From: Eublepharis macularius
Lineage: Eukaryota; Chordata; Lepidosauria; Squamata; Eublepharidae
Direction: 5' to 3'
Length of the DNA: 64,000 nt
Assembly: GCF_028583425.1 (NCBI RefSeq)
Contig: NC_072794.1
Span: forward strand, 24,549,232-24,613,231
Under the pieces are notes generated by a model. It did no database searches, was not told the DNA's origin, and worked only from the letters and a program-made list of their open reading frames with translations. Numbering within the stretch: the first letter of the stretch is position 1; the number at the start of each line of letters is the position of its first letter. Both the position numbers and the translations under genes were made by a program. Positions 46,375-64,000 of the stretch are shown here, one piece after another.

Positions 46375-48504
46375 ATCATGACACGAGTCGAACGGGCAGA
46401 GCTCAAGCGTGCCTTGTGTCTTATGTGTGGGAACTTGTCCTCCTTTGCGTATCTTCTACAGCAAACAAATAGATGTGATATGTGACTTGCTTCCCAAAGG
46501 GACACAGATTCCATCTCTTTATTAGCTTTGAACTACAGCACTATGCTGTGGGGACTTTCTCCAGTCATCACTGCGACATATGCCAGGGGAACCTGAATCT
46601 ATGGAACCTTTTCTTTCCTTTCCCAAAGCTCATAAACAGGCAAGAGCCTTCTAGAAAATGTGACCGTATTTACATATGTAGCTGATTACCAAGCACACAA
46701 TAAGACTGGTCCAGTACCTAGAGGCTTGGCCTTGGGTCTGCATTCAAATCTCACCTCCAGCATGGACTAGTATGAGAATCACCATCTTCACAAGTGATCA
46801 TGAGCCTTTACCAAGTTGCGTAGAAGAGGAACGCTGCTGCTGCACAGGGGTGAGAAAAGTGACGCCAGCTGAAAAATCCTTCCTTTTACAGTTTGCATCT
46901 AGCCACCCGAGCCAGTAGATCTTTGGCAAGTTACTGCAGGCATTTTATCAAGTACCATCAAAGGCTATTCGCATGGTGTGCTGCACAACAGGCTCGGAGA
47001 TCCAAATTTGCTGGGTGAAATGGGGCCAGTGAAATGGGTTCCCCAACACTGCCTCAGCAAACGATGGGAGATTTGGGGGTGGTGCCTGGGGAAGGCAGAG
47101 CTTGGGGAGGATGTGACATCACTGCCAGGTGACACTCTTAGCTGCCTCTCCATGTCTACATAGTCTTTGCCACAGTGACTAGAGAATATTTCTAGTGTCA
47201 CAATATGAAGGCCATTTTTTCTCTTGCTCCTCAATTCCTTAAGGACAGGAAATTGGGCCAGGGGGCTGGTAACTCCCCACCCTGGGTGGGTAAATTGGAG
47301 GCCAACCAGTCACTCTCTCCACCTAACCTACCTCACAGGGATGTTGTGAGGATAAAATAGGAGGAAAGTAGGATCATACCTACCATCCTTAGCTCCTTAG
47401 AGGAAGGAAAAGCAGGTTAAAAAGGTCTAGATAGTATTAGCCAGAGGTTTGCCATAGGATGCCCTTGACAAGCAGCCAATTGTGTAGCCTTGACAGCTGT
47501 ACTGGTATGACACACATGCTGGCAAACATGAGTTCGCTACAGTCACACCTTTAATGTGTACACATAAGAAGTTGTGTGTGTGTGAGACCAGGCCCTAAGG
47601 TGGCAATCCTATGCACAGTTTAAAGGGAAATCTCATAGACTCACTTCCAAGTAAACAATGAGAGGATCAGACAGTACAAGCACTATTTACTCTCCCCTCC
47701 TGCTATATTGTGTGTCTTTGTAAATGGCATAACCGTACAGCTGTGTACTGTCCATCCTAGGTTAAGTGAGGGAGGGCCCTCTCTGTGCACCAGCTTGCAT
47801 GGAAGCCTGACAACATTTACAGCAGAAACCTTGCTTGCCGAAGGAAGAAAACTGCAAACCACAGGAACGTATTTGGGTGTCATTGCACATTTGATCATCA
47901 AAAATGGCTCAACTTTCTTGTGAAAACTTCTTGACTCTTGGGGCCCAAATCGACAGGATTGATACCCATAGAAATTGTTGCTAAATCAAACACAGTATTG
48001 AGCACTGCATTTTATAATCATTAAAGGGCTCTGTGTGTGCTAAAAAGAATACATTAATTTGTGTGTCTCGATACCATATCCATCCAGCAACCTCAAGAAT
48101 GCATTTTTTGTGTGAATAAAGGGTTTTGCCTATGAAAACAAGACCAAATTAAACATAATTCCCAAACCTAGTTTACTGGGATGTGCTTTGTGCCAGACAA
48201 TTTCCAAGGTCATACTAATTACTTTGGAGCACAAACGTTCAGATCATTTGCTCTCCCTCTTTACTCCTCCTTGCTCTCCAAATCCATTTTCCCCCAACTT
48301 GAGCAATTAGGCTCAAGTGACCAGATATGAACTGGTAAGAATAATACCCATCTGTGTCTCCTGAGAAACAGTCAACCGCTTTTACGAGACCCACCATCCT
48401 CAAACCTGGCACCAAGCAAAGAACACTTTGATCCGTTCTGAGGGCTAAGAGAATTGGAAATGACCAGATGGGTCTGAGGGAGTTGAAGAGAACAGAATGC
48501 AGCT

Positions 48505-48720
48505 AGGGTTGCCAGCCTCCAGGTAGTGGCTGGAGATCCCCCGGAATTACAACTGGTCTCCAGGCCACAGAGATCAGTTCACCTGGAGAAAATGGCTACT
48601 TTGGGGGTGGACTCTATGGAATTATGCCATGCCAAGGTCCTTTCCCTCCCCAAACACCTCTTTTCCAGGTTTCACCCCCCAGATCTCCAGGAATTTCCCA
48701 ACTTGGAGTTGGCAACCCTA
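48505..48720. mobile_element. GGGTTGCC-type MITE with clear target duplication
   Basis: It begins TAGGGTTGCCAGCCTCCAGG and ends GGAGTTGGCAACCCTA. The flank AATGCAGC is duplicated exactly (ending at 48504 and starting at 48721), an 8-bp duplication that places this common family with hAT-type elements. Confidence 0.82.
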
Positions 48721-49680
48721 AATGCAGCTCAAAAATCAAGACTTGCACTAAACTAAGCTTAATAATTTCGGACAAGGGTTTACATTGTCCAGGATCTTCA
48801 AGCAGAGAATGAAGGCAGCCAAAATCCACAACTACCTAAAGTTCTTCTTTATGCCTGCCTAGAGTCTACTGTCAATCAGTCTCACTGGCTGACCCTTCAT
48901 TCTGGCACCACTCTCAAGCGAGGAAAGCACCTCCAAACTGTTAGCCTATTCAAAATTTAGGTACCAAGTGTATCGAACGGAATGACCCAAGCTTATTCCT
49001 CTTTTGTGACAAAGGATCCGCTTTCTGAAACCTGCCTGAAGATACGGCTTTCCCAGGTGCTCAAAGTGGGAAGACAGGAAGGCACAACTCTGACCTTTTA
49101 GCTCCAGTTATTGCGATTACCGGCATTAGTCCCAACAACAGACGTGCTCCTTTATCTCCCAGTTTGGGCTGCATCTCCACATTGTTGGCTATTGCACTTT
49201 TTCATTCAGCACTACTGTGCAGTTTGTCCAGAAGACAAGGTTCCAAATGACTGCTGCAGCACAGTGCTGGAATATACCCACTGATATTTAGGATGATTAT
49301 AACCTGGGCTGCATCCATGAACTTTCAGACACCACGGCACCTATCAGTGTTATTTCCTAGTGCCCGTCTGCCTCTTCCCCAAAGCAAAGAAACAGTCCTG
49401 GTTTTCCTCTATCACTGGGGCCACTCATACTGAAGCAGCTGCCTCTACCCTTGGTTTAGAACCTTCCAATGTGTTGACTGACCCTGCTCCCAATGGCAGT
49501 CATTGTGTGATGGCATACATAACCCTTTGCTTAAATTTCCCACAATCTCAACAAAGTTGGGGATTCCTGTAGTACGGAATGTGTCATGAAGCTGCAGATT
49601 TATTAACTATTAAAAATGCACTGGATTATACTGCACATGTAATCGGAGGGGAGGTGGAGGTGCATGGAAGATCAGAATAT

Positions 49681-49899
49681 GGGCGTTTTCACATACCCAA
49701 AGCCTCCAGAAGATCATGCGAAACTCATGGCATGAAGCATCTTCCTAGCGCGATTTCCCAGCACGATCCCGTTTAATGGCACGATTTCTGATGTCATTGC
49801 GCTATTAAAGGGGATCGTGCTGGGAAATCGCGCTAGGAAGATGCTTCATGCCGTTTCGCGCGATCTTCCGGGTGCTTACAGGTACGTGTGAAAATGACC
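49681..49899. repeat. Fold-back element, GGGCGTTTTCAC ends
   Basis: The arms include GCATGAAGCATCTTCCTAGCGCG and its exact inverse after 49800, joined through a short loop. The ends are GGGCGTTTTCACATAC and GTACGTGTGAAAATGACC. Confidence 0.85.
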
Positions 49900-50484
49900 T
49901 ACCTTGAGACATCACAGAAGATAGTAGATGCAACTTTTAGACCACATGCATTGGCAACTATAAAGTGAAAGAATTTCTCCACAGCCCCATCATATTGAAG
50001 ATGATTCAGGGATGCAACATCTTTTGTTCATTTGCTTTAGTGATTGCAGTGCCACAAGGTGAGAAGTGCATCTGAGAGACATCACTGCAAAAGATGCTGG
50101 GTGCCCCCCCCCTTGGGCAACCTTTAGTTTCATTGGGGACTGCTGTATGACGCTGAGTTGCTGTACTGTTTACTGCATAAAGGTGAACAAGATCTTGATA
50201 TGAACATGGGTTTTTTTGGAGGAGGGGATTTGCATCTTACACAACAATGACAAAAACTAGGTTTGCCACCAACGCTCAAGAGAGAGCCACAAGAACCGGT
50301 CCTTGCTTTCCAACAAGGGTATCGATTGTCAAGGCTTTGCTTCCCAACATCAGTGATGCGTTCACCATTTGCAGCTTTTGGTGTACAATCATCGAAACCT
50401 TAGATGCACGTTTGAAACTAATCATAATGTGTGAAGAGGACCATCCCCCGGAATAGGGCTAAGGCTTGTTCCAGATGGCAAGAT

Positions 50485-50615
50485 GAATAGGCTTGGGTTA
50501 CAAGAGGGGAGACTTTGGGTTGAACCTTGGAAGAAATTCCCTAATGGTAAGAACAGGACAATGGATGCAACTACCAAGGGTGGGGATGACCCCTTTCCAA
50601 CTCTTACAGCCACAA
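50485..50615 (+). repeat. Diverged CR1-type fragment
   Basis: GGGTTGAACCTTGGAAGAAATTCCCTAATGG and the later CCCCTTTCCAACTCTTACAG resemble the CR1 tail consensus seen at 39419, but with many changes. Confidence 0.5.
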
Positions 50616-51937
50616 ATTGCAAACAGACAATCGCCTTGGTCAAGTTCCTTCCTTCTTGATAGTGGGAAGGGAAAGCAAACTCGATTTCAGGGTCGCTTCT
50701 GAACATGGTCAAAGAGGTGACTCCACCTCCCTAGCCTAGAACCTGTTTACCATGTTAACACTGAATGTGTGGGGAGCTGTGTTCACTGTTAAGTGGGTGG
50801 GTTTATGGAAAGGAGGCCGAATTACCCCTTTAGCTCAGACTGACAACTTTCGATGTTTGTGCAAACAGAACAAAATGTCACGCAAAGGCATGTAAACACT
50901 TTGGAAATCACCCCAGGGCTGCTCCTGTACTCACTTTCTGGGAAATCTTCAAGGATCGGGTACAGGGCGGGGGGAATGCGTCGTTCTTTGGAGTGTTTCT
51001 TTTCTGCTTTCCCAAAACAAAGGGGAATACAGGAAGAGGGGATGGATGAAGGTAGGCGAACCTCCTCTGCGGCAAGCTCAAGCAAGCAAGCGTCCACACG
51101 CTGGCTCGGACTGCAGGCTTCACTGCGACGCAGTTAACCCCCAATGCAGCACCAGTAAACACGATTTAGCCGGGGAAAGTGCAACATTAAAAGCTCGGGG
51201 AGGGGGGGGGGGCATTTGCAACTGGTGGACGACAGCCTGCCATGCTTTGAGAGCCAAACGAAGGCAACAGCCAGTACACCGCGCACATCTTGCTTTCCCA
51301 CCAACCACAACCCACCCACCCACTTTTTTTGTACGCTTCTTGCTACTTCGCGAGCCCACCACCGTGTGCTCCAGGAACAATGCGAAGGGAACACTCCAGC
51401 CTCAGAGCTCAACCGACCCCTGCGTACAAGTTCGCTCCAAAGCCCCCCTCCCCAAGCAAAGATGTTTGCAAAGATTGCAACGTCCCATTCCAAAGGAAGC
51501 CACCCCCTTCCCCCACCCACCCCTCCAGCTGGGTCCCAGCGTTTTGCAAGCGTGCACGTCTTAATCAACGGTCGTGCAACCGTGCACCAGCTTCTCGGGA
51601 AAAGGCATGCGCAACCGCGCAGAGCGAAAGCAGCAGCAGCTCCGCCCGCCCTCCAGCTTTCTGCTCTTGCTCGTTATTTCGCTCGGTCCTTTTGCAGGGG
51701 CGCCTCCTCCCCTCGCCCGGCACGGCTCTTGCTTTGCTTGCCTCTCCTCCCTCCCGCTCGCCTTCGCCAACTCCCCCTCCCCGCCCCGGGCCGCCTTTCT
51801 GCGCTGCCCAATGGCTTGCAACCCTGCGCCCCCACATCAGCTGATCATGGCCCGCTCACGCCGGTAGGGAGCCAATCAGCAGGCGGGGGGGCCGGCGCAG
51901 GGCAGCCCTTAAAGGAGGCGGCAGGCAGCCCTGCGCC

Positions 51938-52035
51938 TCTAGAGCTGAGCATGGGAGCGCGCCCGTGAAACTGACTAGCCAGCCCTCATCTCTGCCCGCG
52001 GACATCTCTCGTCTCCCGCAGCAACAGCCGCCCAG
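51938..52035 (+). other. GLUL: GLUL exon 1, 5' untranslated
   Basis: The start is inferred about 25-30 bases after the TATA-like box, so it is approximate. The end is set by a clear donor, CCCAG then GTAAAA, at 52036. No frame in this exon could join the coding exon at 58063 as protein, which fits the known GLUL layout with a leading non-coding exon. It contains a very short upstream ORF. Confidence 0.65.
51951..51968 (+). CDS. Upstream ORF of five codons in the GLUL leader
   Basis: An ATG in the inferred leader exon encodes MGARP and then TGA. It ends before the exon-1 donor, so it would be complete in the mature leader. Such short upstream frames can reduce translation of the main frame; nothing here proves use. 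It disappears if transcription starts downstream of 51951. Confidence 0.3.
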   Translation: MGARP

Positions 52036-53344
52036 GTAAAAAAGGGCTTATGCGCGGCGCCTAGGAAAGGCTTGTGCTATGCACGGAGGGGGGGGGGGGG
52101 AGTGCTCAGAGGACTCCCACGGAGGAATTGGGGGAGGGGGGCTGTTTCAAGGCTCGAGCCTCTGCCGTTTGCTCCCTTGCTGGTTTTAAAGCGTACAGTG
52201 GATGCGGGGGAATTGTCTCGGGTACATTTTTCGGGGTGTGTTTATATCTCTCATGATAATCTGCTGTGATGCTGTTCACAATAGTGGGGAGGGGGGGTGT
52301 CTAGAGGATGAGATTTCTTTTTTCAAAATGCTGTGGTTATGTACGGTTTGACTGCTCGTGCATGCACGCTTGCAGAACAGGGGTATCTTCTGCCTCTGGC
52401 AGGTTTGGGGAAACAAAGGCATCGACACAGTTTTTTTTTTAATGCCATCACATTTTTCCTTGGCTCTCCAAGATGTGTCAACTAAATGTACTTTATTCAG
52501 ATTTTTTTTAAAAAAATTATTTTAAACTTTTTGTTGTAGTAGGCAAAGAAGTTCTTGATCTTCTGTTTCTGGATTGTCTAATGGGAACTGTGTATAGGAG
52601 AGTGAAAGGTGCTGTTCTTTCCATACGGGGCTTCTGAGACACAACAGCATGTTTTCCTAGCTCTGGTTCATATAGCTGCCTTGGAAATGACAAGTGGAAA
52701 CTCTTGTCCCATCTGTTACATAAAAAGAAAATTGGTAGGGGTGCGTGTGTGTGTGTTAAATTGTCATAGGTCTATAAGGAGCTTCTACTCCACCTTTCAA
52801 AGAGTGGAAATCTCCAATTGGATTGCTTTTCAAATTGGAAGCAACCATAAAAACAAGAGGACAGTTGAACGGGTGAGAGTGGATGGATGGGAAATGGCCT
52901 CCTTTCTCCAAAGTGGACAGGGGTGGGTTCCATTCAAGGAGGGGGATTCATTACACACACAAAGGGATCAACACTCTTTTCTCGCAGTTTGAGACAAGAA
53001 TGAAACCACATTGCTGAAAGAATGCACAGACTTCTCTAAAAAGGGTTAAAAGAGGAAACTCCCTGAGGGTGTTTTTTTGAAGGGCTAAATTTGTCTGGAC
53101 ACTGAGTACAGAGGGGGGACTTGATTTCAGACTAGGAGAGAAGTAAGCAGGTGTGTGGAAGCAGTTCACACATTGGTAGGCTTCAAAGTGAAACATAGGG
53201 ATGTGCCAGTCACCTGTAGCGTGCAAGAACTCTAGTTGAAAAGCTATAATTGGCTGCCCCTCTCAAAGTAGGCAATGTAGCAAACTCAGGTTTGTTGCCC
53301 CCATAACATGTGACATGGTCTTTAAGGTGGTGGTGGAGAGTGCC

Positions 53345-53402
53345 CTCAGGTCAGAGTTGACTTATGGCAACCCCTGGTGGGGTTTTCATGGCGAGAGACT
53401 AC
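53345..53402 (-). repeat. 5S-SINE 3' fragment
   Basis: GTTGACTTATGGCAACCCCTGGTGGGGTTTTCATGGCGAGAGACT is the reverse of the same SINE body. Only about 60 bases remain. Confidence 0.65.
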
Positions 53403-54494
53403 AGAATATTAAATGGAGACCATCCAGGTTTCTCAAGGTACAGGTCACAGCAGACTTCCTTGTATGATTAGGAAGCAGCCAAGATGTGATGGAGAAGAGA
53501 AGGAAACTAGAAGGTGCCACTTTTTCTGATAGGTTGCTTATGTCTTGCTCTGTTGGTCAGTGAATGCCCAGGACTGCTTTTCCTAGAAGGGGGCAGTTGG
53601 AAGCTGTAGGCAGCAGTGGCAGGAAAAGAGTGGACGATCCTTGCTTTGGCAGAAGTAGTTCTGCTAGGCACTACTGAGAAATCGGCTCCGTTCATTTTGC
53701 AGTTTGGTGTTTATAGCATTGATTCCAGAATTCTGCTAAAAGAAGAGCATGAAAATTTGCTGGGCGCACAGTTCTGTAATGAAGAGTTCATTGCAGGTTA
53801 AGTTTTCATAGTTTTGCATGTACCAGTGCTGTGATTGCAACAGCCATTTATATAATTCTGTTTCATACCTTGGTGTGCCTCAGGCTGCATACTTCAAGGG
53901 GAGCCACAGTCAGTCCTAGTTCCCTACGGAATGTGCCTGCGTGTGTGTCTATTAGGAATATACCTACAATTTCATTAATAGCAATGGCTATTAATGTGGG
54001 CTTCTCCTGAATGAGTTTAAATATTTGAAAGAATTATCTAATTGTGACCATCATTTCTGTTAAGCGATAGCTGTTACAGGAGTCATGCAGAAGGAAGGGG
54101 GAGAGGGACAGAAATCATTCAGTGAATCGTCCTTTCAAAATCCTTGCAAAATTTATCACCTTCTTATCCTGAACAAGCAGGGTTATGAGTTTAGTGGTAG
54201 CGCATCTGCTTTGTGCACAGGTTCAACTCCCGGGCAGCGCTTGTTAAAAGGATCAGATGTGATATGAAAGCCTCTGTCTGGGACCTTGGAAAGCTGCGCC
54301 AGACAGAATAGACAGTAAATGTTCTAGCTCAGGATAAGTCCGCTTCATGTATTCGCTATGTTCTCTTAGCTGGAAAAACAGAATCTTTTGCATTTGGAGG
54401 GACATCAGATTTCTAATGTTTCATGGTTGCTTTTTTATTCATCAGAAAAATTCTATTTAACCATTAAACTTGCACATCTTCTAGATCCCCGCGT

Positions 54495-54710
54495 TATTTT
54501 TATTTATTTATTTACTTCCTTTATACCCCACTTTTCTTCCCAACGGGGACCCAACATCATTCTTTTCTCCTCCAGTTATCCTCACAGTAACCCTGCAAGG
54601 TAGGTTAGGCTGAGAGCGTCACCCAGCAAGCTTCCATGGTCGAGTGCAGATTCAAAACGGGATCTCCCAGATCTTTAATCTGACACTCTTAACTACTATA
54701 CCTCAGTGGC
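54495..54710 (-). repeat. tRNA-derived SINE (second type), minus strand
   Basis: TTTATTTATTTACTTCCTTT, CCTCACAGTAACCCTGCAAGGT and CACTCTTAACTACTATACCTC show the usual order. It lies in GLUL intron 1. Confidence 0.7.
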
Positions 54711-55011
54711 ACTTAAGAACTCCTTAATGGATGTTCTGCCTGAACCAAACTAGAATTCAACCACCCATCATAAAAGGGAGCTGTTCTGGGCTAGATTTCT
54801 GCTGTCAAATATCTAAGCTTAACTGTTCTCTCTTTGGCTACTCGCTTCTTTTTTTTCTGAATGATACAGATAGTTTATTATTGACCAGAGTACTGTACAA
54901 GACAATAGGAAATAAAAGTCCTCGTAAAGATCTTAACTTGTAATGTTAAATGACCTTAGAATGCTAGAAAATCAGCTTCAACCTATATTGTCCAGTACAC
55001 ATTTAGGCTAG

Positions 55012-55102
55012 TGCAATCCTGTTTAGAGTTACACCAGTCCAAAGACACTGATTTCAATGGGCTTAGGAAGGGAGTAACTGCACAGGATTGTACTGACAAT
55101 CC
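55012..55102. repeat. Short palindromic element (AATCCTAA family)
   Basis: TAGTGCAATCCTGTTTAGAGTTACACC at the start and GTAACTGCACAGGATTGTACT at the end are diverged inverted ends. It lies in GLUL intron 1. Confidence 0.55.
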
Positions 55103-56151
55103 TGTGCAAGAAGGCTTTGTGAGCCTTCCTGAAGCCTCCTTCCTTTATACAATAGGAACCGACTTCTTGCAATCGGGTATATCGTATTACATGTTTAGGA
55201 ACAACGCGTTACTGGAAGGGATCTCAAATGCTAAAAATAGTGGAAATGGCAGCACCCATTTACATCGAGACGATGCAGAGCTGAAGCGATGATATCAAGA
55301 TGCAGCTGGATCTTGACTGACTTGCATTATAAGAAAAAATGCAGGCGGTGAATAGCGTGGTACGGTACCTCTTAACAGACGATTGCCATCTGAAGCAGAT
55401 TTACTACCCTTCTCAGCCCGGTAGAAGGGTGTACCTCTGCTTAGGATGCCTCTGTGCATTTCCATAGGATATGCTCTGCCATTTCAAAGGCAAATGAATA
55501 GAATGCCCCTGGCTTTGCAACCCTGCATATGGGTTCCAAAAAATCAGAACACTGTCCGCATAAAATCCCTGATTAGGACCAACCAAATGACCTAAATAAT
55601 AGTGTGTGCAAGCTTTTGAGTTTGCTAGAATCCTTCCTCAGGCTAGATGTTATACCGTCTCTTACCTTTCCCCTATACTGTCTCTTCTCTTTTACCCACG
55701 ACTCAACAGATATCGTGTACATTTCCTAGTGAGAATCCTTAAAATCTAAATAGGCCGCACTGGGAGGAGCCTTATTTGCTCTGGATTTTGATCGTTTTTC
55801 AGGCATGATTCAAGGTGTTAGTTATTTCACAGTAGCAAAAGGCCCATCATGATCGGAGAAAGATTTGCAAAGGAGAGCTCGGTTATCGCCGGGATCTGTG
55901 TGCCGTGTTCCCGTCTGTAAGCAGAGGAAAACCTTTTACCTTTACCTAATTGCCCCCAATGCCATTGTCTACATTTCCCCTGTAGGAGTGATTGGTAGAC
56001 AAACTTGAACTTCAGGACAATTAAACTTGCTCCTATCTTTATTGCTCCATGGTGGATTTTGTTTCTTGGCTACACTAAAATGTGATGGGATTCTTAATGA
56101 GAGAGATTAAGTGCCTGCACAGGCTGGGTCAGTGCCTTAGCCATTTGCTTG

Positions 56152-56765
56152 AGGGTTGCCAACTCTGACCTGGGAAATGCTTTGGAGGCAGTGTCGGGGG
56201 GGCAGTAGGATTGCCAACCTCCAGGTGGTGGCTGGAGATCTCCCAGAATTACAACTGGTTTCCAGACAACAGAGCTCAGTTCCCCTGGAGAAAAATGGCA
56301 CCTTTGGAGGGCAGACACTATGACATTATACCCTGCTGAGGTCCCTCCCCTCCTCAAACCCTGCCCTCTTCAGGCTCCATGCCTAAAATCTCCAAGAATT
56401 TCACAAGTTGGAGCTGGCAATCAGCGCAGCTGTGATGCCATAGAGTCCACCCTCCAAAGCTTCCACTTCCTCTTGGAGAACTGATCTCTGTAGCCTGAAG
56501 ATCTATTGTAATTCTGGAAGAACTCCAGGCCTAGGGTTGCATGCTCCAGGTTAGGAAATTCCCAGAGATTTGGGAGTGGCGCTTGGAGAGGGGGAGTTTT
56601 GAGGAAGGGAAGGGTGTAATGCTATAGAGGAAGGGAAGGACCTTAGCAGGGTGTAATGCTCTAGAGTCCACTTTCCACAGCAGTTGCTCTCTGTGGCAGT
56701 GGGGATCGGGTGTAATTCCAGGAGATCTCCTGCCACCACCTGGAGGTTGGAAACTCTTCTTGATC
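56152..56765. repeat. Cluster of GGGTTGCC-type MITE pieces
   Basis: At least three pieces occur in tandem or nested: ends near 56152, 56208, 56424, 56532 and 56750. One full-length copy (56208-56424) appears inserted in another. It lies in GLUL intron 1. Confidence 0.6.
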
Positions 56766-56774
56766 AGCATTGAC

Positions 56775-57025
56775 GCCAGGGTCTTTTCTGCCACTGCATT
56801 TAATCTCTGGAACTCTCTCCCAGATGAGGCTTGCCTGTCTTGAGCAGGCAAGTGGAAACTTTCCTTTTGAGGCATGCTGTGAACGGGTTTCCTTTTTGCT
56901 TTTTTTGTTTTATGTTCTGCAGCTGAAGATTTTTTGTCTTAGTTTTCTGATTTCATTGTACTGATGTTACTGCACATTACCTGGAGCAGCTGTTTGAAAA
57001 GATGAAAGATACATTTCTTAAACAG
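56775..57025 (+). repeat. L2-like LINE 3' region
   Basis: GGGTCTTTTCTGCCACTGCATTTAATCTCTGGAACTCTCTCCCAG is a common L2-type UTR segment, followed by T-rich sequence and a decayed end. Confidence 0.5.
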
Positions 57026-58087
57026 ATTATTCCCCCACCCAGTCTATAGTGGTTTTTGTGCATTGTTGTGTTTGTGCACGTGCATGTATAACCTGTGCAG
57101 TGTTACTCGTCGTTTCATCATCAGATGCTTGCAGGATAGCAGCAACGAGATTTTTCTTCCTAGCAGTACAAAGTGGCAGACTAAAACTCCACGGACATAT
57201 TCCCCCAAACAGCCTAGTTTCCCTACCAAAGCTCCATAGAGAAGGACCACAAAATTCAGGCCAGATGCAACTGGAAGTATGATATAGGAAGCAGAAGCCC
57301 AATGAAAGCTCAGATATAGAGATAAGAGAAAGACAAGGATGACATGCAGACTGAACCTGCACTACTGAAGTGAGTGAAAGCCACACTTGGACATGATAAT
57401 CTGTGAATGCAAGAGTATCCCTGTTTATTCATGATAAAAACAAACTGCACCTGGCATTGGCATTGCATTTAATAATGGATATGCCAGCACATAACTGCAT
57501 TGGCACCGTACCTCCTTTGCACAGACATGCCCCAATTTAGAACTTGGAATCTGCATAACACTTCCAGCTTCTCATCCTTAGTGTTGCTCTGCTATGTATC
57601 TCAATCTGACGCGACAATTGCTTAAGACTGATTGACACAGCCTTGTTGATCATGCAGAAGGTTAATTATGTAGGCACCTCTGTACCGGCAGTCAAGAATC
57701 TGGCTTTTTTGATTACGTAAAAGCAACTGGGCGATAAAATTTAGTTGTCTTTCAGTGTATGAGCTTTTTTATGTCCCAGCTGCTTAGGCAGGGCCTGGTT
57801 GCCAGTAAGGAGAAATCACGGGCAATCCTCCATGGCTTTCAGTGGAGATAATGGTAACTTGAAGCTATGGACTTTGCCCATGGACTCTAATCAGATGCAT
57901 AAAGTTGCATGGTAAACTGTTTTGTCAGACTCTAGGTGGCAGATGAGAAAGTGAAGACAATGAAAGTATTCTCCCATGTGATTTTTGGCAAGAATCTTTT
58001 TGAAACACAGGGAAATTTTCATGGCATTCCCTTCCTCTGCCCCTTTGCTCACCATTTTGCAGGACTTCTACGACAGCTTCTGCAACC

Positions 58088-64000
<5,913 letters not shown>

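Larger units (their letters stand above)
51150..52250 (+). promoter_or_regulatory. GLUL: GLUL CpG island and core promoter
   Basis: Base composition changes sharply to GC- and CpG-rich sequence just upstream of GLUL, unlike the AT-richer surroundings. Recognisable elements are CCAAT boxes at 51808-51812 and 51872-51876 (in GCCAATCAGC) and a TATA-like CTTAAAGG at 51908-51915. These predict a start near 51938. G-runs of 10 or more bases occur at about 51199 and 52088. Open frames inside this block (such as 51216-51968) are composition artefacts. Confidence 0.75.
52036..58062 (+). other. GLUL: GLUL intron 1
   Basis: This six-kb intron lies in the 5' untranslated part. It holds a partial 5S-SINE tail (53345-53402), a tRNA-type SINE (54495-54710), a short palindromic element (55012-55102), a cluster of GGGTTGCC-type MITE copies (56152-56765) and an L2-like LINE end (56775-57025). 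The remainder shows nothing I can name. Confidence 0.7.

Noticed and set aside
51216..51968. 250-codon plus-strand open frame upstream of GLUL
   Set aside because: It lies in the CpG island, has overlapping long frames on both strands and a low-complexity Pro/Ser/Arg composition, and crosses the promoter elements. It is a GC artefact.

Overview
The window is vertebrate nuclear DNA, most likely from a squamate reptile (lizard). Coding sequence is split into short exons with GT/AG borders. The background is a dense mix of CR1/L2-like LINE ends, a LINE with an open reverse-transcriptase frame, tRNA-derived SINEs, a 5S-rRNA-derived SINE, hAT-type MITEs and many snap-back palindromes. I cannot resolve the species. 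No bacterial gene, CRISPR array or plasmid feature is present.

Two protein-coding genes lie head to head. On the minus strand, from about 33.1 kb to the left edge, is an RGSL1-type gene (regulator of G-protein signalling-like 1). Fifteen coding exons, plus a candidate initiator exon at 33034..33097, join with no reading-phase conflict. They give about 928 codons, and the C-terminus lies beyond base 1. On the plus strand is GLUL (glutamine synthetase): a CpG-island promoter near 51.9 kb, a 5'UTR exon, and three coding exons carrying the first 144 codons; the rest is beyond base 64000. The GLUL/RGSL1 divergent pair is also the human 1q25.3 arrangement, which supports both names.

Region by region: 1-33.1 kb is RGSL1 exons and introns, with repeats filling the introns. 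One of them (27.7-30.4 kb) is a Ty3/gypsy-type LTR retrotransposon with LTRs that look identical, a 5-bp target duplication and a gag-protease frame but no reverse transcriptase or integrase. 33.1-51.1 kb is intergenic and repeat-rich: microsatellite, 5S SINE, fold-back elements, LINE, hAT elements. 51.1-52.3 kb is the GLUL CpG island. 52.0-64 kb is GLUL introns 1-3 and exons.

The most notable non-genic signals are: (i) a set of about nine snap-back palindromes with shared ends, whose arms match within a copy while cores differ between copies; (ii) five elements with exact 8-bp target duplications, one nested in another repeat; (iii) the young gag-protease-only LTR element with an internal relic of a second LTR start; (iv) a 13-bp duplication around a 300-bp inverted-repeat element in an RGSL1 intron. 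All calls were made by eye from the sequence; no alignment or database search was run.
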